Of a stretch of 64,000 nucleotides of DNA, positions 35,659 to 44,438 are shown piece after piece. The translations under genes were made by a program, and so were the position numbers. The notes beneath the pieces are model-generated. The model worked only from the letters and a program-made list of their open reading frames with translations. It made no database searches and was not told the DNA's origin. The stretch's first letter is position 1. Each line of letters starts with the position of its first letter. The DNA comes from Streptomyces rubellomurinus (lineage in GTDB: Bacteria > Actinomycetota > Actinomycetes > Streptomycetales > Streptomycetaceae): NCBI RefSeq assembly GCF_000961885.1, contig NZ_JZKH01000002.1, positions 144,843-208,842 on the forward strand, written 5' to 3'.

Positions 35659-36509
35659 CGCGGAGAGGGGTCGGCTGTAGCATCCCCTGGGACTCGCGAT
35701 GTGAAATGAGTGTGAAATGAGCACGCGTAGATCGAACTCGCGATGATCACGCCGTTGCCCTTGCCAGCACTGGGCAGTCCGCCATCTCGCTACTTTCCGT
35801 AGTCGCCGTTCGGGGCTGCAGACTCAACAGGTTCGATCTTTGGCCAACACTGCCTCTCCCGCAGGCAAGGCGTCACCCACACTCGCCAGCTCCCGCCGAT
35901 CCAGAGGACATCCGAGAAGGCAGGGAGTACGCCGGACCTCGACAGGCAAAGTCCGTCGAGAATCAGCTGGCTCAGGCAACACCAAGCCCGGCGGCGGCCA
36001 CTGAGACGACGGCAGACAGGACGAACTGAGGCCAGCTGCCGAGCGGGCCGATCAGGACTGCGCCTGCCCATGGCGAGGGCTGCGGCCAGAGTGGCCGGGG
36101 CTTCCAGGAGGGCGTTCAGTCGTCCGCAGGAAGCGGTACCCCAACGGTGGCTTGGAGGAGGGTCCGGTTGCCCTCGACGGCGCTGGCCAGCATGGACAGG
36201 GTGATCAGCAGGGCGGCGGGGCTGGGCATCGCGGTGAGGGTGAAGGTGGTGGCCCCACTGGCGGCGATCAGTACGCCGGTGCGCGCTCGGGCGGCGAGCT
36301 GCGCGGTACAGGGCGGCCCAGCGTCTGCCCCAGGCCGCCCAGTCCGAGGGCCCGGGGCGCCAGCATCGAACTGAAGTAGCGCGCGTTCAGTAGCAGACCA
36401 TTCGGACTATATAAATCCGCTTGTCGGTGGCGTGTGGGACTCTTTGAACATGACGCTCCGGGGTAACTACTCCCAGCGAAGGTGCTCTAATACACACGGA
36501 CGGTGTCTC
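35659..36509. other. Gene debris at the left end of the island
   Basis: About 850 bp without an intact gene. It includes an 11-bp direct repeat (TGTGAAATGAG at 35700 and 35711) and several short minus-strand stretches that read like fragments of membrane proteins in different frames. An A/T-rich stretch near 36405-36416 may be the promoter of the small gene at 36510. No integrase or transposase remnant was recognised. Confidence 0.5.
36116..36292 (-). pseudogene. Possible remnant of a membrane protein gene
   Basis: A minus-strand frame ending at the TGA (36116-36118) reads RTGVLIAASGATTFTLTAM and then ALLITLSMLASAVEGN, two hydrophobic segments without a start codon or upstream domain. It resembles the tail of a two-TM protein, perhaps SLATT-like, but is too short to assign. 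Confidence 0.3.
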
Positions 36510-36752
36510 ATGGGCGGCGCACGGGTGATACGCACAAACAGAGTCCTACCACCCGACCCGAACGGCTGTCGGTGGTGCGGCGACGTCCAAGGCCACCACG
36601 GCACACAGTGGGTGGCCTCGGTTGGTCAGCACACTTGGGCAGAGCCGACGCCTCAGCAGCGACTTCGCCGCATGCAGGCGCGGCGGGCGGCCCGGCAGGC
36701 CGCGTCCGCGGCAGTCACCACAGATGCGGCCCCGCGTTCCGGGCGCGGATGA
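36510..36752 (+). CDS. Small phage/ICE-type protein with CxxC and HH motif
   Basis: The frame gives an 80-residue basic protein with PDPNGCRWCGDVQGHHGTQW in its middle, a possible metal site made of two cysteines and two histidines. An Arg/Ala-rich helical tail follows. Small proteins with this PNGCRWCG...H..QW pattern are common in actinomycete mobile elements and phages; their function is unknown. ATG 36510 is the likeliest start. The 3' end overlaps the OLD-like gene, which is convergent, by 38 bp. Confidence 0.5.
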   Translation: MGGARVIRTNRVLPPDPNGCRWCGDVQGHHGTQWVASVGQHTWAEPTPQQRLRRMQARRAARQAASAAVTTDAAPRSGRG

Positions 36753-38547
36753 CCAAATCGTCGAAGAGTTCCGTGAGGGCCTCGGGAATGCGCTCCTTGG
36801 GCAGGTGCGCGGCGATCCCGACCATCAAGTCCTCCTTGGACTGAGGCCCCTCCAGGGAACCAGTCTTGAACATGTCCAGCAGCGCGGAGCTGAACTTCTT
36901 GCCCGACCGCAGCCCGGCTACATCACCGGGCTGCCACGGCCCCGAGCCGTCGGTTCGCGGCCACAGGGCGTTGGCCGTGTCAGCCCAGTCCGCGTTCTGG
37001 AACAGGTCCTCCAGTTCGTTGGGCGCGCCTAGGTAGAAGCAGTGCTCGTCCGGGGTGAAGCCATACTGCTTGAGCTTGTCGTCGCGGAAGACCTGCTTCT
37101 GGTTCGTACGGCTGTCCTTGTCGACCACGAATGCCACATCCCGGTGGTGGCCGGCCAGGAACTGCGCGAAGCGCAGCGCGCCCTCGTTACTGCCGCCGGC
37201 CATCAGGCACACGCCTGCGGACTGGATAGGTACCCCGGCGTGCTTGCGGAACAGGATCGGGAACGCGGACGTCTCAGACACGCCCTCCACGGCGACGAAG
37301 AACCGCTCGTGCAGCAGGACGCTGTTGCGGAACCCGAGTGTCGTCGCGATGGTCGATAGGTGGCGGCGCACGTCCACGTCGGCGCCGCCTTCATCGAGGA
37401 CCTCCACGCAGACCCGTCCCTGGTGGGTGCGCAGGTGCACCACTGAGGAGATGTCGACCCCGTCGATCAGGTTGAGCGAGTGGGTGGCCACGATCACCCG
37501 GGCGTTTGGCTGGGCCGACTGCCCCTGGATGAGCGACATGATCCGCCGCTGGCGGGTGTAGTCCAGATGGGTGTCCGGCTCGTCGTAGACAAACACGACG
37601 TCGCTCGTGGTGCCGTCGTCGTTCTGGGTCAACTCATTGCTGCTCTCCCAGAGAGCCAGGGAGATACGGCGGGAACGGCCCGTTCCGGCCGAGGACAGCG
37701 GGATGCGACGTCCGCCCGCGTCCACAATGGTCAGTTCCACGCCAGTCAGGGCGGGCTTGACCTGCACCTTCGGGTCTAGCTCGACCGACGGCAGTTCGCA
37801 GCGGTCCGCGATGTGCTCGCGGATACGGTCGATGTCCGCAGTCAGCGAGTTCGCGAGGTACTCCTCAAGCTCCTCGACCCGCTTGGCGGCGTCATCGGCT
37901 CGGCTTTATTCCCGCAGGCGAGAGCCCAGCAAAGTATGGATCACCGTCTCAGGCGCCTGGACCGCATCGCCGCGGAAGTACACGAGCGACGGCAGCGCGG
38001 CCTCCACGGAAGAGTCCGCTGCTACCCACGCGTCGACCTGCGGCATGGTGTCGGCAAGCTGCCGCAGCGGCTGCTCCCAGCTGTCGCGCGCGGTGGCCGG
38101 GCCGGCCGGGAGTACGCCGTAGGAGTTCGCGGTCGCCTTCAAGGCAGGAAGCTTGAGTGACGCGAGGTCCTGTAGCGCCGCCTCCTCGCACACGCGGCGC
38201 CGCACCTCCAGGAACGAGCCCGCCTCCGGCCGGTAGCGGCGCCTGATCCGCACATGCTCGGGCAGGCCCAGGACTTCCTGCTCGTGGGGACGCAGTGCGA
38301 AGGAGCCCTCGACCACCGCCTGTGCCACGCGCGCCGGCGCGTCGGCGTCCTCGGCTTCGCCCTCGCCGAGGTAGGTCAGGTCACGCTCGCTGAGTGCTGT
38401 GCCCTCCAACAAGAACGCGAGGGCGTCCAACAGCGCCGTCTTCCCGCCCTCGTTCTGGCCGGTCAGTACGGTCTGCTGCAAGACCGGCACCTGCTTGATC
38501 TCCGCGAGGCAGCGGAAACCCTCGACCGACACATCACAAATCTGCAC
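36715..38547 (-). pseudogene. OLD-family ATPase/TOPRIM nuclease gene with an in-frame TAA
   Basis: The frame spans 611 codons. The N-terminal part (213 aa) has Walker A GQNEGGKTALLDAL at residues 30-43. It stops at TAA, 37906-37908. The same frame then continues for 396 residues with SSAGTGRSRRISLALW (signature-like), VVFVYDEPDTHLD (Walker B) and VIVATHSLNLID. A TOPRIM domain follows (VAVEGVSETSAFPIL ... GGSNEGALRFAQF ... VVDKDS). Together these make one OLD-type overcoming-lysogenisation ATPase-nuclease, a family with anti-phage members. The part after the stop has no good start before GTG 37767. It may be a recent pseudogene, a sequencing error or a readthrough case. No Gabija-type helicase partner is adjacent. 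Confidence 0.75.
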
Positions 38548-38594
38548 GCACGCCTCGACTTGGCCAGGAACGGGTGGGATTCAAAGGGGCCGGA

Positions 38595-39002
38595 TCAGCC
38601 CGCAAGCTTGCGAGTCGGGTAGCGCCCCTTGATATGCCGGGCCACAAACCCGCCCTTGCTCGCGGCGGCCAGCAGTGCGGTGTGCACCTCCGCGGGCACA
38701 CGCGTGTACTCGTAAAGGGATCCGCTGTGGAAGGCGATCTGCAGGGTGCTGGAGCGGTCGTCGTAGCCAACGGACAGGACATTAGTGGACTGGACCGGCT
38801 GGTGCAGCACAGTGCCTCCTGCAATTGATGCGCCGGAAGGTGCCCGGTTGGCCGTTGATGCTATCAGCAGTACGCCAAGAACCAGCCCGGAAAGGAGGTT
38901 GCGTCGGGCGGTGTGCCAACCATGCGACGGGGTGGGAGCCTGCAGGTTTGCCCGGGCCGGGCCGGCGCCGCCTGGCCTGACGTCACCCAGGCCCGGCGTC
39001 AT
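38595..39002 (-). CDS. KTSC-domain protein with a membrane anchor
   Basis: The product has about 135 residues. An N-terminal Pro/Gly-rich region leads into one hydrophobic segment (LLSGLVLGVLLIASTA, about residues 36-51). A C-terminal KTSC domain follows (VLSVGYDDRSSTLQIAFHSG, YEYTRVPAEVHTALL, GGFVARHIKGRYP). KTSC domains of about 60 residues occur alone or joined to nucleic-acid enzymes, and their role is unclear. It lies 47 bp upstream of the OLD-like gene on the same strand. A longer start at GTG 39053 is possible but would overlap the next remnant. Confidence 0.7.
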   Translation of the reverse strand: MTPGLGDVRPGGAGPARANLQAPTPSHGWHTARRNLLSGLVLGVLLIASTANRAPSGASIAGGTVLHQPVQSTNVLSVGYDDRSSTLQIAFHSGSLYEYTRVPAEVHTALLAAASKGGFVARHIKGRYPTRKLAG

Positions 39003-39028
39003 GTTCTCCACCTCTAACGATCTGGTGC

Positions 39029-39625
39029 GTGATACCGGCGCGATCTGACCCACAGCGTTGCGGCGGCATGTTCAGGGCTCGCGACGTGGTCGCCGGCTGC
39101 CCTGCTGAGCAGGCCGCCGCCTCGGCCATTGACGGTCCGGACGGCTTCGGCATCGACGCGGGTTGCACCTCTGCGGCCACGGCGGAATTGTGGCTCGTCC
39201 AGGCCAAGTAGAGCCTGCGAGGCTCCGCTCGGTCCGATGCCGACGCGGTCGGCAAGCTGATCGGCGGGCTGCTGGCGTTGGAAAACCGGGACTTCGACCG
39301 CTTCGACGGCCCTCTCCAGGCTCTGTCCGGACAAACCAGCGCCTATCATGCGCCCACTGCCCAAGTGCAGCTGGTCCTGCCCGCCATGGGCCCGAACCTG
39401 CCGACCTCCGAGTTCGTAGTAGCGGTCCAGTACGTGATCGCACGTCTTACAACGGATATCGCCGTCCGAACCTTAAAGGCTGAGGACTTCCAACAGGACC
39501 TGATGCCCCGCTATGCATCAGCACTGGCATGGCAAATAAGGGAATTCTTGGAATTCATGAGTAAATTCTCATCGCCTCACACAGAGAAGGCTCAATTTTC
39601 CGCAGCATCGCCTATCGGCTCCTGA
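39029..39625 (+). pseudogene. AIPR-like (abortive phage infection) gene remnant
   Basis: One frame reads AAASAIDGPDGFGIDAG ... AELWLVQAK, then TAG (39209-39211). It continues DAVGKLIGGLLALENRDFDRF ... QVQLVLPAMG before drifting into sequence without similarity. The order GIDA - LWLVQ - K...GKLI.G - FDRF resembles the N-terminal part of AIPR-family abortive infection proteins. It lacks the start, has the in-frame stop, and is truncated at the C terminus, ending one base before the convergent kinase gene. Family identity is inferred from short motifs only. Confidence 0.45.
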
Positions 39626-41827
39626 TCAGAACAGAAATCTGACATATCTCCAGAATGACAATGCGCGTCGTTGCTCCTCCAGGATGCTCGATTCTCGCAT
39701 GAGGGATTGAAGTTCAATCCCTCGAGATCGAAGCTGAGCTGCACGGCGGTCGAACTCCTTGCCCATCGCGTAGGCAGCTTCAGCAGCGGGCTTGTTGAGT
39801 TCCACCAATTTCTCCCGCTCGTTACCAATTTGCACCGTAATGCGATCCTTTGCTGCGCGCGCCGAATCCTCCACATCACGCCGCCGATCGCTCACCGCCC
39901 GGAACTGTGAAGCAAACCGGCCCTCCACTTCTCGGACGCTTTGCTCTGGAAGACCGATGGGACACTGCCGGCTCAGCTCAGCCACACGTCGATCCCGCCA
40001 CTTCTGCAACACCGCCGCACGATAAGATCCCACTCCAAGGACCCTGACCGCTTCACCATCGCGGCGAATCAGCAGAGCCCCTGAACCTCCTATACGAAAT
40101 CCAGTATAGTCTGCCGCCGTTCGAATCCCTGCTCCGGTAAGCGCCTGAAGGACCTTTTCGCCGCCTATAGCCAGGTAGGCGCGACCGATTTCGAAATTTT
40201 CAAGTTGGCTTTCTATCCAGTTACGCTGGAACGGTTCGGCAGCCTTATCAACGGCCGCCTGACGCGCGGCGGAAAGCTTAGTTTGTTCCGCCTCTAACAG
40301 TATCAAGGCCGCACGCATCTCACCCTCGACCTGGGCATGCTCTCTCTGGAGACGTTGCGTCAGCTCCCTTTGCCTTTCCGTGAAGAGCAAAATGCGCTTC
40401 GACTCCTCATCTTCGAGTCGCTCGCGCTCCGCCGCGAGTTGGGAGTAGTCAGCTGCTGGATCCCCTATATGGGAAAGGAGCTGGCTAACAGCCTGCGAGT
40501 CACTCATCATCTCACCTAGTTCAGCCCTTGAACGCCACCCCAGTACCGCTGCGACAACGAGAAGCCCGACAACCCCAAGTGCAGCAGTGCAGGCAAGGTC
40601 GACGCCCAATACACCCACCATTCCAAGGATCGGAGCCAACAGCGATAGGGGAACCGCACATGCGGCCAACGTGGTGTCTCTGAACCGCCGCCCCTGAAAC
40701 GTTCGACCACCACGTGCGGGAGGTCGGGGGTTTCCATTTATCGTGGAAAGGTGATTCTGCAACCAGGCTGGGCGGCCACTCCGCGACGAATCGACATCTT
40801 CCTTATTTTCCTTCGCGACTCTCTCGCCATCGTCCTCCATTCCGGCTGACTCTGAACCTTGGCCCAGACCAGGCAGTTCGGCCAATGGTCTGTCAATCAT
40901 GGCAACGACGGCCTGCGCCAACTCCCGCACCCGTGAATCTGGGTGTTGAAGGAGAGTCAAGAACCTGACTGAGCTTCCAGGGGCATCGAAGTCCGCCCGT
41001 TCCAGCAACAGGTGTTCCGCATCAGGCTCGTGGAGTTGTCCCCACAATGATGGGTCAATGGCCACCGCCGATAGTGAAAGATAGATCACCCAGGCTGAGA
41101 AATTGTCAACACCAGGGCCGAAGTCCTCTACCCTCCTCTCTGGGGACTGGTAGTTCCGATGACCCAACTCCGTGCCCATCAAGCCTGAGAGCGCTGGAAC
41201 GTAAAATCCATCGTAGTCAACTAGCCGCAAGGTGCCGTCCGGTGCGACCAGGATGTTGCCATGCTGCAGATCGCCATGTTCAATTCCGGCCGCAGACAGG
41301 CTCTCCATCAAGTCCTTGAATCGTCCGGCCACAGCCTGAACTGACTTCCTCTCCTGACAATGGGAATCAAGCCATTGAAGAAGAGTGTCTCCTTCTACCC
41401 ACTCCATTTTCAGTGCGGGAAACCAGCAATTGTCGACCTGGACTCCCATTGGGAGGTACTCAAATTCCACATTCCAGTGCGACGAAAGCCCACGCGGCGC
41501 GATAGAGGAAAGATGATTGCTGATCTCCTGGTAGCGCTTCTCCTGGTCCAGGACATGCCGCGTGAAACACTTGACGGCAAATCGCCGACCATCAGCGCAC
41601 GTCATCGAGAAGACGACCGACGAGCCACCAGACCTTGATCTAGGCTGCCCCCAGCGGCCGGCCTCCACAGTGGATTCCTTCAGATCCGGATGCGCAAAAC
41701 AGAGCCTCGGATTTTGGACAGCCAGTACATAATCGGCACCACTTGGGTACTTCTGCTGGGAAGGAGATGCCTGAACCGGGACGGACGGTGACACCAGCTG
41801 ATCACCCCGCAAAATAAATGTAGACAA
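39626..41827 (-). CDS. Protein kinase with two membrane helices, coiled coil and helix-hairpin-helix (triad kinase)
   Basis: The 733-residue protein starts with a Ser/Thr kinase-like domain: Lys86 in FAVKCF, catalytic loop HGDLQHGN (Asp186, Asn191) and DYDG (Asp204) for DFG. Two hydrophobic helices lie at about 386-430. A long coiled coil (about 450-530) and a helix-hairpin-helix segment (GGEKVLQALTGAGIRTAADY, about 555-574) follow, then more coiled coil. Kinases of this form occur with PP2C and vWA proteins in TerY-P triads linked to stress or phage response. The start overlaps the phosphatase gene by 26 bp. Codon 511 is TTA (40295-40297), so translation may depend on the bldA tRNA. Confidence 0.85.
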   Translation of the reverse strand: MSTFILRGDQLVSPSVPVQASPSQQKYPSGADYVLAVQNPRLCFAHPDLKESTVEAGRWGQPRSRSGGSSVVFSMTCADGRRFAVKCFTRHVLDQEKRYQEISNHLSSIAPRGLSSHWNVEFEYLPMGVQVDNCWFPALKMEWVEGDTLLQWLDSHCQERKSVQAVAGRFKDLMESLSAAGIEHGDLQHGNILVAPDGTLRLVDYDGFYVPALSGLMGTELGHRNYQSPERRVEDFGPGVDNFSAWVIYLSLSAVAIDPSLWGQLHEPDAEHLLLERADFDAPGSSVRFLTLLQHPDSRVRELAQAVVAMIDRPLAELPGLGQGSESAGMEDDGERVAKENKEDVDSSRSGRPAWLQNHLSTINGNPRPPARGGRTFQGRRFRDTTLAACAVPLSLLAPILGMVGVLGVDLACTAALGVVGLLVVAAVLGWRSRAELGEMMSDSQAVSQLLSHIGDPAADYSQLAAERERLEDEESKRILLFTERQRELTQRLQREHAQVEGEMRAALILLEAEQTKLSAARQAAVDKAAEPFQRNWIESQLENFEIGRAYLAIGGEKVLQALTGAGIRTAADYTGFRIGGSGALLIRRDGEAVRVLGVGSYRAAVLQKWRDRRVAELSRQCPIGLPEQSVREVEGRFASQFRAVSDRRRDVEDSARAAKDRITVQIGNEREKLVELNKPAAEAAYAMGKEFDRRAAQLRSRGIELQSLMRESSILEEQRRALSFWRYVRFLF

Positions 41828-42668
41828 ATGTCACATCGTCATTGCGAAGTCGCCCAGAGGCCCGCTGTTGGTTCACCCATTCCTCGAACCCCGATTCATC
41901 ATCGGTTCGGCCGAATTCTCGGAGGCTGTACATTATGCTGTCAAAGCTGTGCCCTGGCGCCTCATCGGCACAATCAATTAGGTAAGCCGCCAGTGCGTCC
42001 GTCATCAACAGGAGCTCGTCGCCGTCCTCCGCATACCCACGGGTGAACCGAGTCCGTTCCCCGGTCTGCACCCAGTCGCGATCTCGACTGCCTAGAAGGC
42101 TTGGAGAGTTCCCGAACGCGGCCGGCGTCTTCATCGGAAACCGTCTTATCAAGCGGCCATCGCGCACCTGGAAGAGACATGAGTCCCCCAACGCCGCAGC
42201 TAGCCAACGTCGTCTATGACGAGCCACCACAGCGGCCCCGTGCTTACTGCCGGGAGCGTTCACGTGCACAGCCAAAGTCGTGGCAAACGCGCCAGCAGAG
42301 AGCTTCGGATATTCGAACCATCGCGGTGGACGTCCTACTGCCGTCCGCTGTTTGAGATAGCCCGCATGCCACAGCTCCCACTCATCACAGACATGTGTCA
42401 ACACTTTGCCGTGCGAAAGCCCAGCCCCCTCGAGAGCTGCCGGGTCCTCGGCAATCCCGACCGCCATCGTCCGCACTAAGCACTGGGCCCACTCTCGCGC
42501 AAGGGTGCTCTCTGATGCTCCGTCGGACACCACCACCGTGAACGGCTCGCTCCGCAGGTCCGATGCAGCTCCCTCAGGAAGAACGCAGCATGCGTCCTCG
42601 CACTCCACCCAACTGTTGCCCCGCTTCGGGATGATCAGCTTGGTCACAGCCACTCCGGACTCTGTCAC
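41802..42668 (-). CDS. PP2C-type protein phosphatase (triad phosphatase)
   Basis: The 288-residue metal-dependent phosphatase has metal ligands and motifs in order: ECEDA near residue 24, VVSDGASES (Asp49-Gly50), GAFATTL, ALGDSCLF (Asp162), LMTDAL (Asp224) and RNDDVT (Asp277-Asp278). It is likely to reverse the action of the kinase encoded immediately downstream. It begins at GTG 42668, overlapping the vWA stop by the GTGA arrangement, and overlaps the kinase start by 26 bp, so the three proteins are made in step. There is no membrane segment. Confidence 0.88.
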   Translation of the reverse strand: MTESGVAVTKLIIPKRGNSWVECEDACCVLPEGAASDLRSEPFTVVVSDGASESTLAREWAQCLVRTMAVGIAEDPAALEGAGLSHGKVLTHVCDEWELWHAGYLKQRTAVGRPPRWFEYPKLSAGAFATTLAVHVNAPGSKHGAAVVARHRRRWLAAALGDSCLFQVRDGRLIRRFPMKTPAAFGNSPSLLGSRDRDWVQTGERTRFTRGYAEDGDELLLMTDALAAYLIDCADEAPGHSFDSIMYSLREFGRTDDESGFEEWVNQQRASGRLRNDDVTFVYIYFAG

Positions 42669-43501
42669 CGGATGCTAGTCACACGAGTGCCGATGTCCAG
42701 AAATTGGACCACAGAGCTGATGTCACCGTTGTAGACGAATCCTCGGGTCGCGTTGCTGACGGTGTAACCCAACAACTTCGCATATCCCTGCATATGGTCA
42801 GGTAGAACGCTAGACATGGAGAAGAGCACTCGCGAGAGGTCGTTCGGCAACTCTTCTTCGGAATCAGGGTATGCCACCGCCTCGTGCTGCCCCGGAGAAA
42901 CATGAAGATTGAAAAGCAGTGCAGGGCCGTCCGCAGTCACATGCTTGCCGATGGCACGTCCGGACTCTGACGGGTCGCCATCAGTTGATGCTCCATCGGT
43001 CAGATTGAGAACAATCGGCGGAAACCCGCCCGGATGTGCCGATACCCACCCCGCCACGAGGTCCTCGGCATGCCTCAGCGCCTGGTTCATCGGCGTTCCA
43101 CCCAATGCCACCGGTTCAACCCAGACCGGCTTTCCTTGAGCCGCCTCTACGAACCCGTTAGAACCGTCCCTCACCAACACGGTCTGCTGGGACATGTAGG
43201 CCGGGTGGTCGGCGATCACAGAGATCGGAATCAAGCCCCGACCTTGAAGATCGCCTACGAATGCCGACCCGACCGTTACGCCGTATCCGACAACAGCCAC
43301 ATGAAAGTAGTCGCGAACAGTGTCTTCTTTCCCGCACTTGACGGCCAGTTCAAACAGCAATCGATTAATCGCCTCCGCCACTGCGATGGCCTTGCTCTGC
43401 GGAACCCCTGTTTCGACCTGCTCCGACATGGAACCAGACTGGTCCACCAGGAAAACGAGGCAACCTGGATTGCTGCGACTGATCTCCGCCTCATAGGCCA
43501 T
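42665..43501 (-). CDS. vWA-domain protein of the TerY type (triad vWA)
   Basis: The 278-residue protein has a von Willebrand factor A domain with a full MIDAS metal site: DQSGSMS (Asp20, Ser22, Ser24), the threonine in LGGTPMNQAL, and the aspartate in LNLTDGAST. TerY-type vWA proteins are partners of PP2C and kinase in the TerY-P triad and may recruit targets. ATG 43501 has AGGAG eight bases upstream. The longer frame to 43720 would run into the divergent SLATT gene and is rejected. It is the first gene of the three-gene operon. Confidence 0.87.
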   Translation of the reverse strand: MAYEAEISRSNPGCLVFLVDQSGSMSEQVETGVPQSKAIAVAEAINRLLFELAVKCGKEDTVRDYFHVAVVGYGVTVGSAFVGDLQGRGLIPISVIADHPAYMSQQTVLVRDGSNGFVEAAQGKPVWVEPVALGGTPMNQALRHAEDLVAGWVSAHPGGFPPIVLNLTDGASTDGDPSESGRAIGKHVTADGPALLFNLHVSPGQHEAVAYPDSEEELPNDLSRVLFSMSSVLPDHMQGYAKLLGYTVSNATRGFVYNGDISSVVQFLDIGTRVTSIR

Positions 43502-43619
43502 CCGCGTAGACTCCTGGGTCACGTCATGGGGGCTCGTCAAGTCGGCCGTCGAGTCCGTGCCCTTGCAACTGCCCCCGCCAGTGCCACAAGTGTACTGACC
43601 GACACAGAGGGGAGGGTCC

Positions 43620-44438
43620 ATGTCGAGTGTGGACGAGGGAGGCCAGAAGCAGCTTGCCGCCGGGCTGCGTCGTCGGAGGCGTGAGGCAGAGGCCAAGCTG
43701 ACACTACGTCGACGGCTCAATCGCAGCTACGCGGCCTGTTCGGCAACCGTCGCATGCTCCATGCTGGTTGGCTCACTTGCGTCAGTGGTCGCCCCGATCG
43801 ACGGCACGGTGCAGAAGATCGATGCGGTATGCCTGGTACTGCTCCTCGCGTTCGGCGTAGCCGGCCTGGTGATCAAGAGGTGGGATCACAGGAGCGCGGT
43901 ACCACGCCTGGTGGACGCCGAGACGCAACTGGAGGTGATCCAGAACGACCTGCGTTGGGTCGAGTCGGGCATCAGCAACTCAGTGACGATCAATCAGAAT
44001 CTCTACCGTGCAGACATCGCCGGAATCATCGACGGCTTCCAAAGCGGCAGCGACAAGTACCGGCGACGACACAACCGCCTTCAGTCGATCATCATCGTTG
44101 CCTCTCTCGGCACTACAACGGTCGCTGCACTCCAGGACGCGGTCCCTGGACATCAGTGGCTGACTGTCGGACTCAGCCTTCTGGTCGGCGGTTCGACCGG
44201 CTTCATGGGCTACTACAAGTTTCGCGAGCGGAGTTTCTACCTCCAGCAGTCGGCCGACCAGGTCGAGGCCGAGCACAACGCAATGATCTTGAGTGTTGGG
44301 GACTATAGAGGGCTCAGCCAGCCAGAAGCGCTGGCGCGGCTCGTCGAGCGCGTCGAGCAGATTCGAAACGAGCAACGCCGGCGCCAGCAGCAGTTGGACC
44401 AACCTGCGGGCGGCCAGGCCCTCGAACCCGGTGAGTAG
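43620..44438 (+). CDS. SLATT/DUF4231-like four-helix membrane protein
   Basis: The 272-residue protein has two pairs of membrane helices at about residues 37-57/66-86 and 154-172/180-199. A helical cytoplasmic stretch (VPRLVDAETQLEVIQNDLRW) lies between them, and a coiled-coil tail follows (ARLVERVEQIRNEQRRRQQQ). This 2TM + 2TM pattern fits SLATT-type pore-forming effectors of bacterial immune systems. ATG 43620 is preceded by GGGGAGGG. It is divergent from the vWA operon across 118 bp, so the four genes probably share control. The link to the triad is inferred from position. Confidence 0.75.
   Translation: MSSVDEGGQKQLAAGLRRRRREAEAKLTLRRRLNRSYAACSATVACSMLVGSLASVVAPIDGTVQKIDAVCLVLLLAFGVAGLVIKRWDHRSAVPRLVDAETQLEVIQNDLRWVESGISNSVTINQNLYRADIAGIIDGFQSGSDKYRRRHNRLQSIIIVASLGTTTVAALQDAVPGHQWLTVGLSLLVGGSTGFMGYYKFRERSFYLQQSADQVEAEHNAMILSVGDYRGLSQPEALARLVERVEQIRNEQRRRQQQLDQPAGGQALEPGE

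Noticed and set aside
35790..36071. Minus-strand 93-codon frame
   Set aside because: Unusual composition (many Cys, Trp, Arg), no motif and no ribosome binding site. Treated as debris.
40131..40145. GTTCGAATCCC-like sequence resembling a tRNA T-arm
   Set aside because: It lies inside the kinase coding sequence, with no acceptor stem or anticodon arm around it. The island is attached to glnA, not to a tRNA.
43502..43720. N-terminal extension of the vWA protein
   Set aside because: It would overlap the divergent SLATT-like gene, is Cys/Ser-rich without family similarity, and a good ribosome binding site supports ATG 43501.
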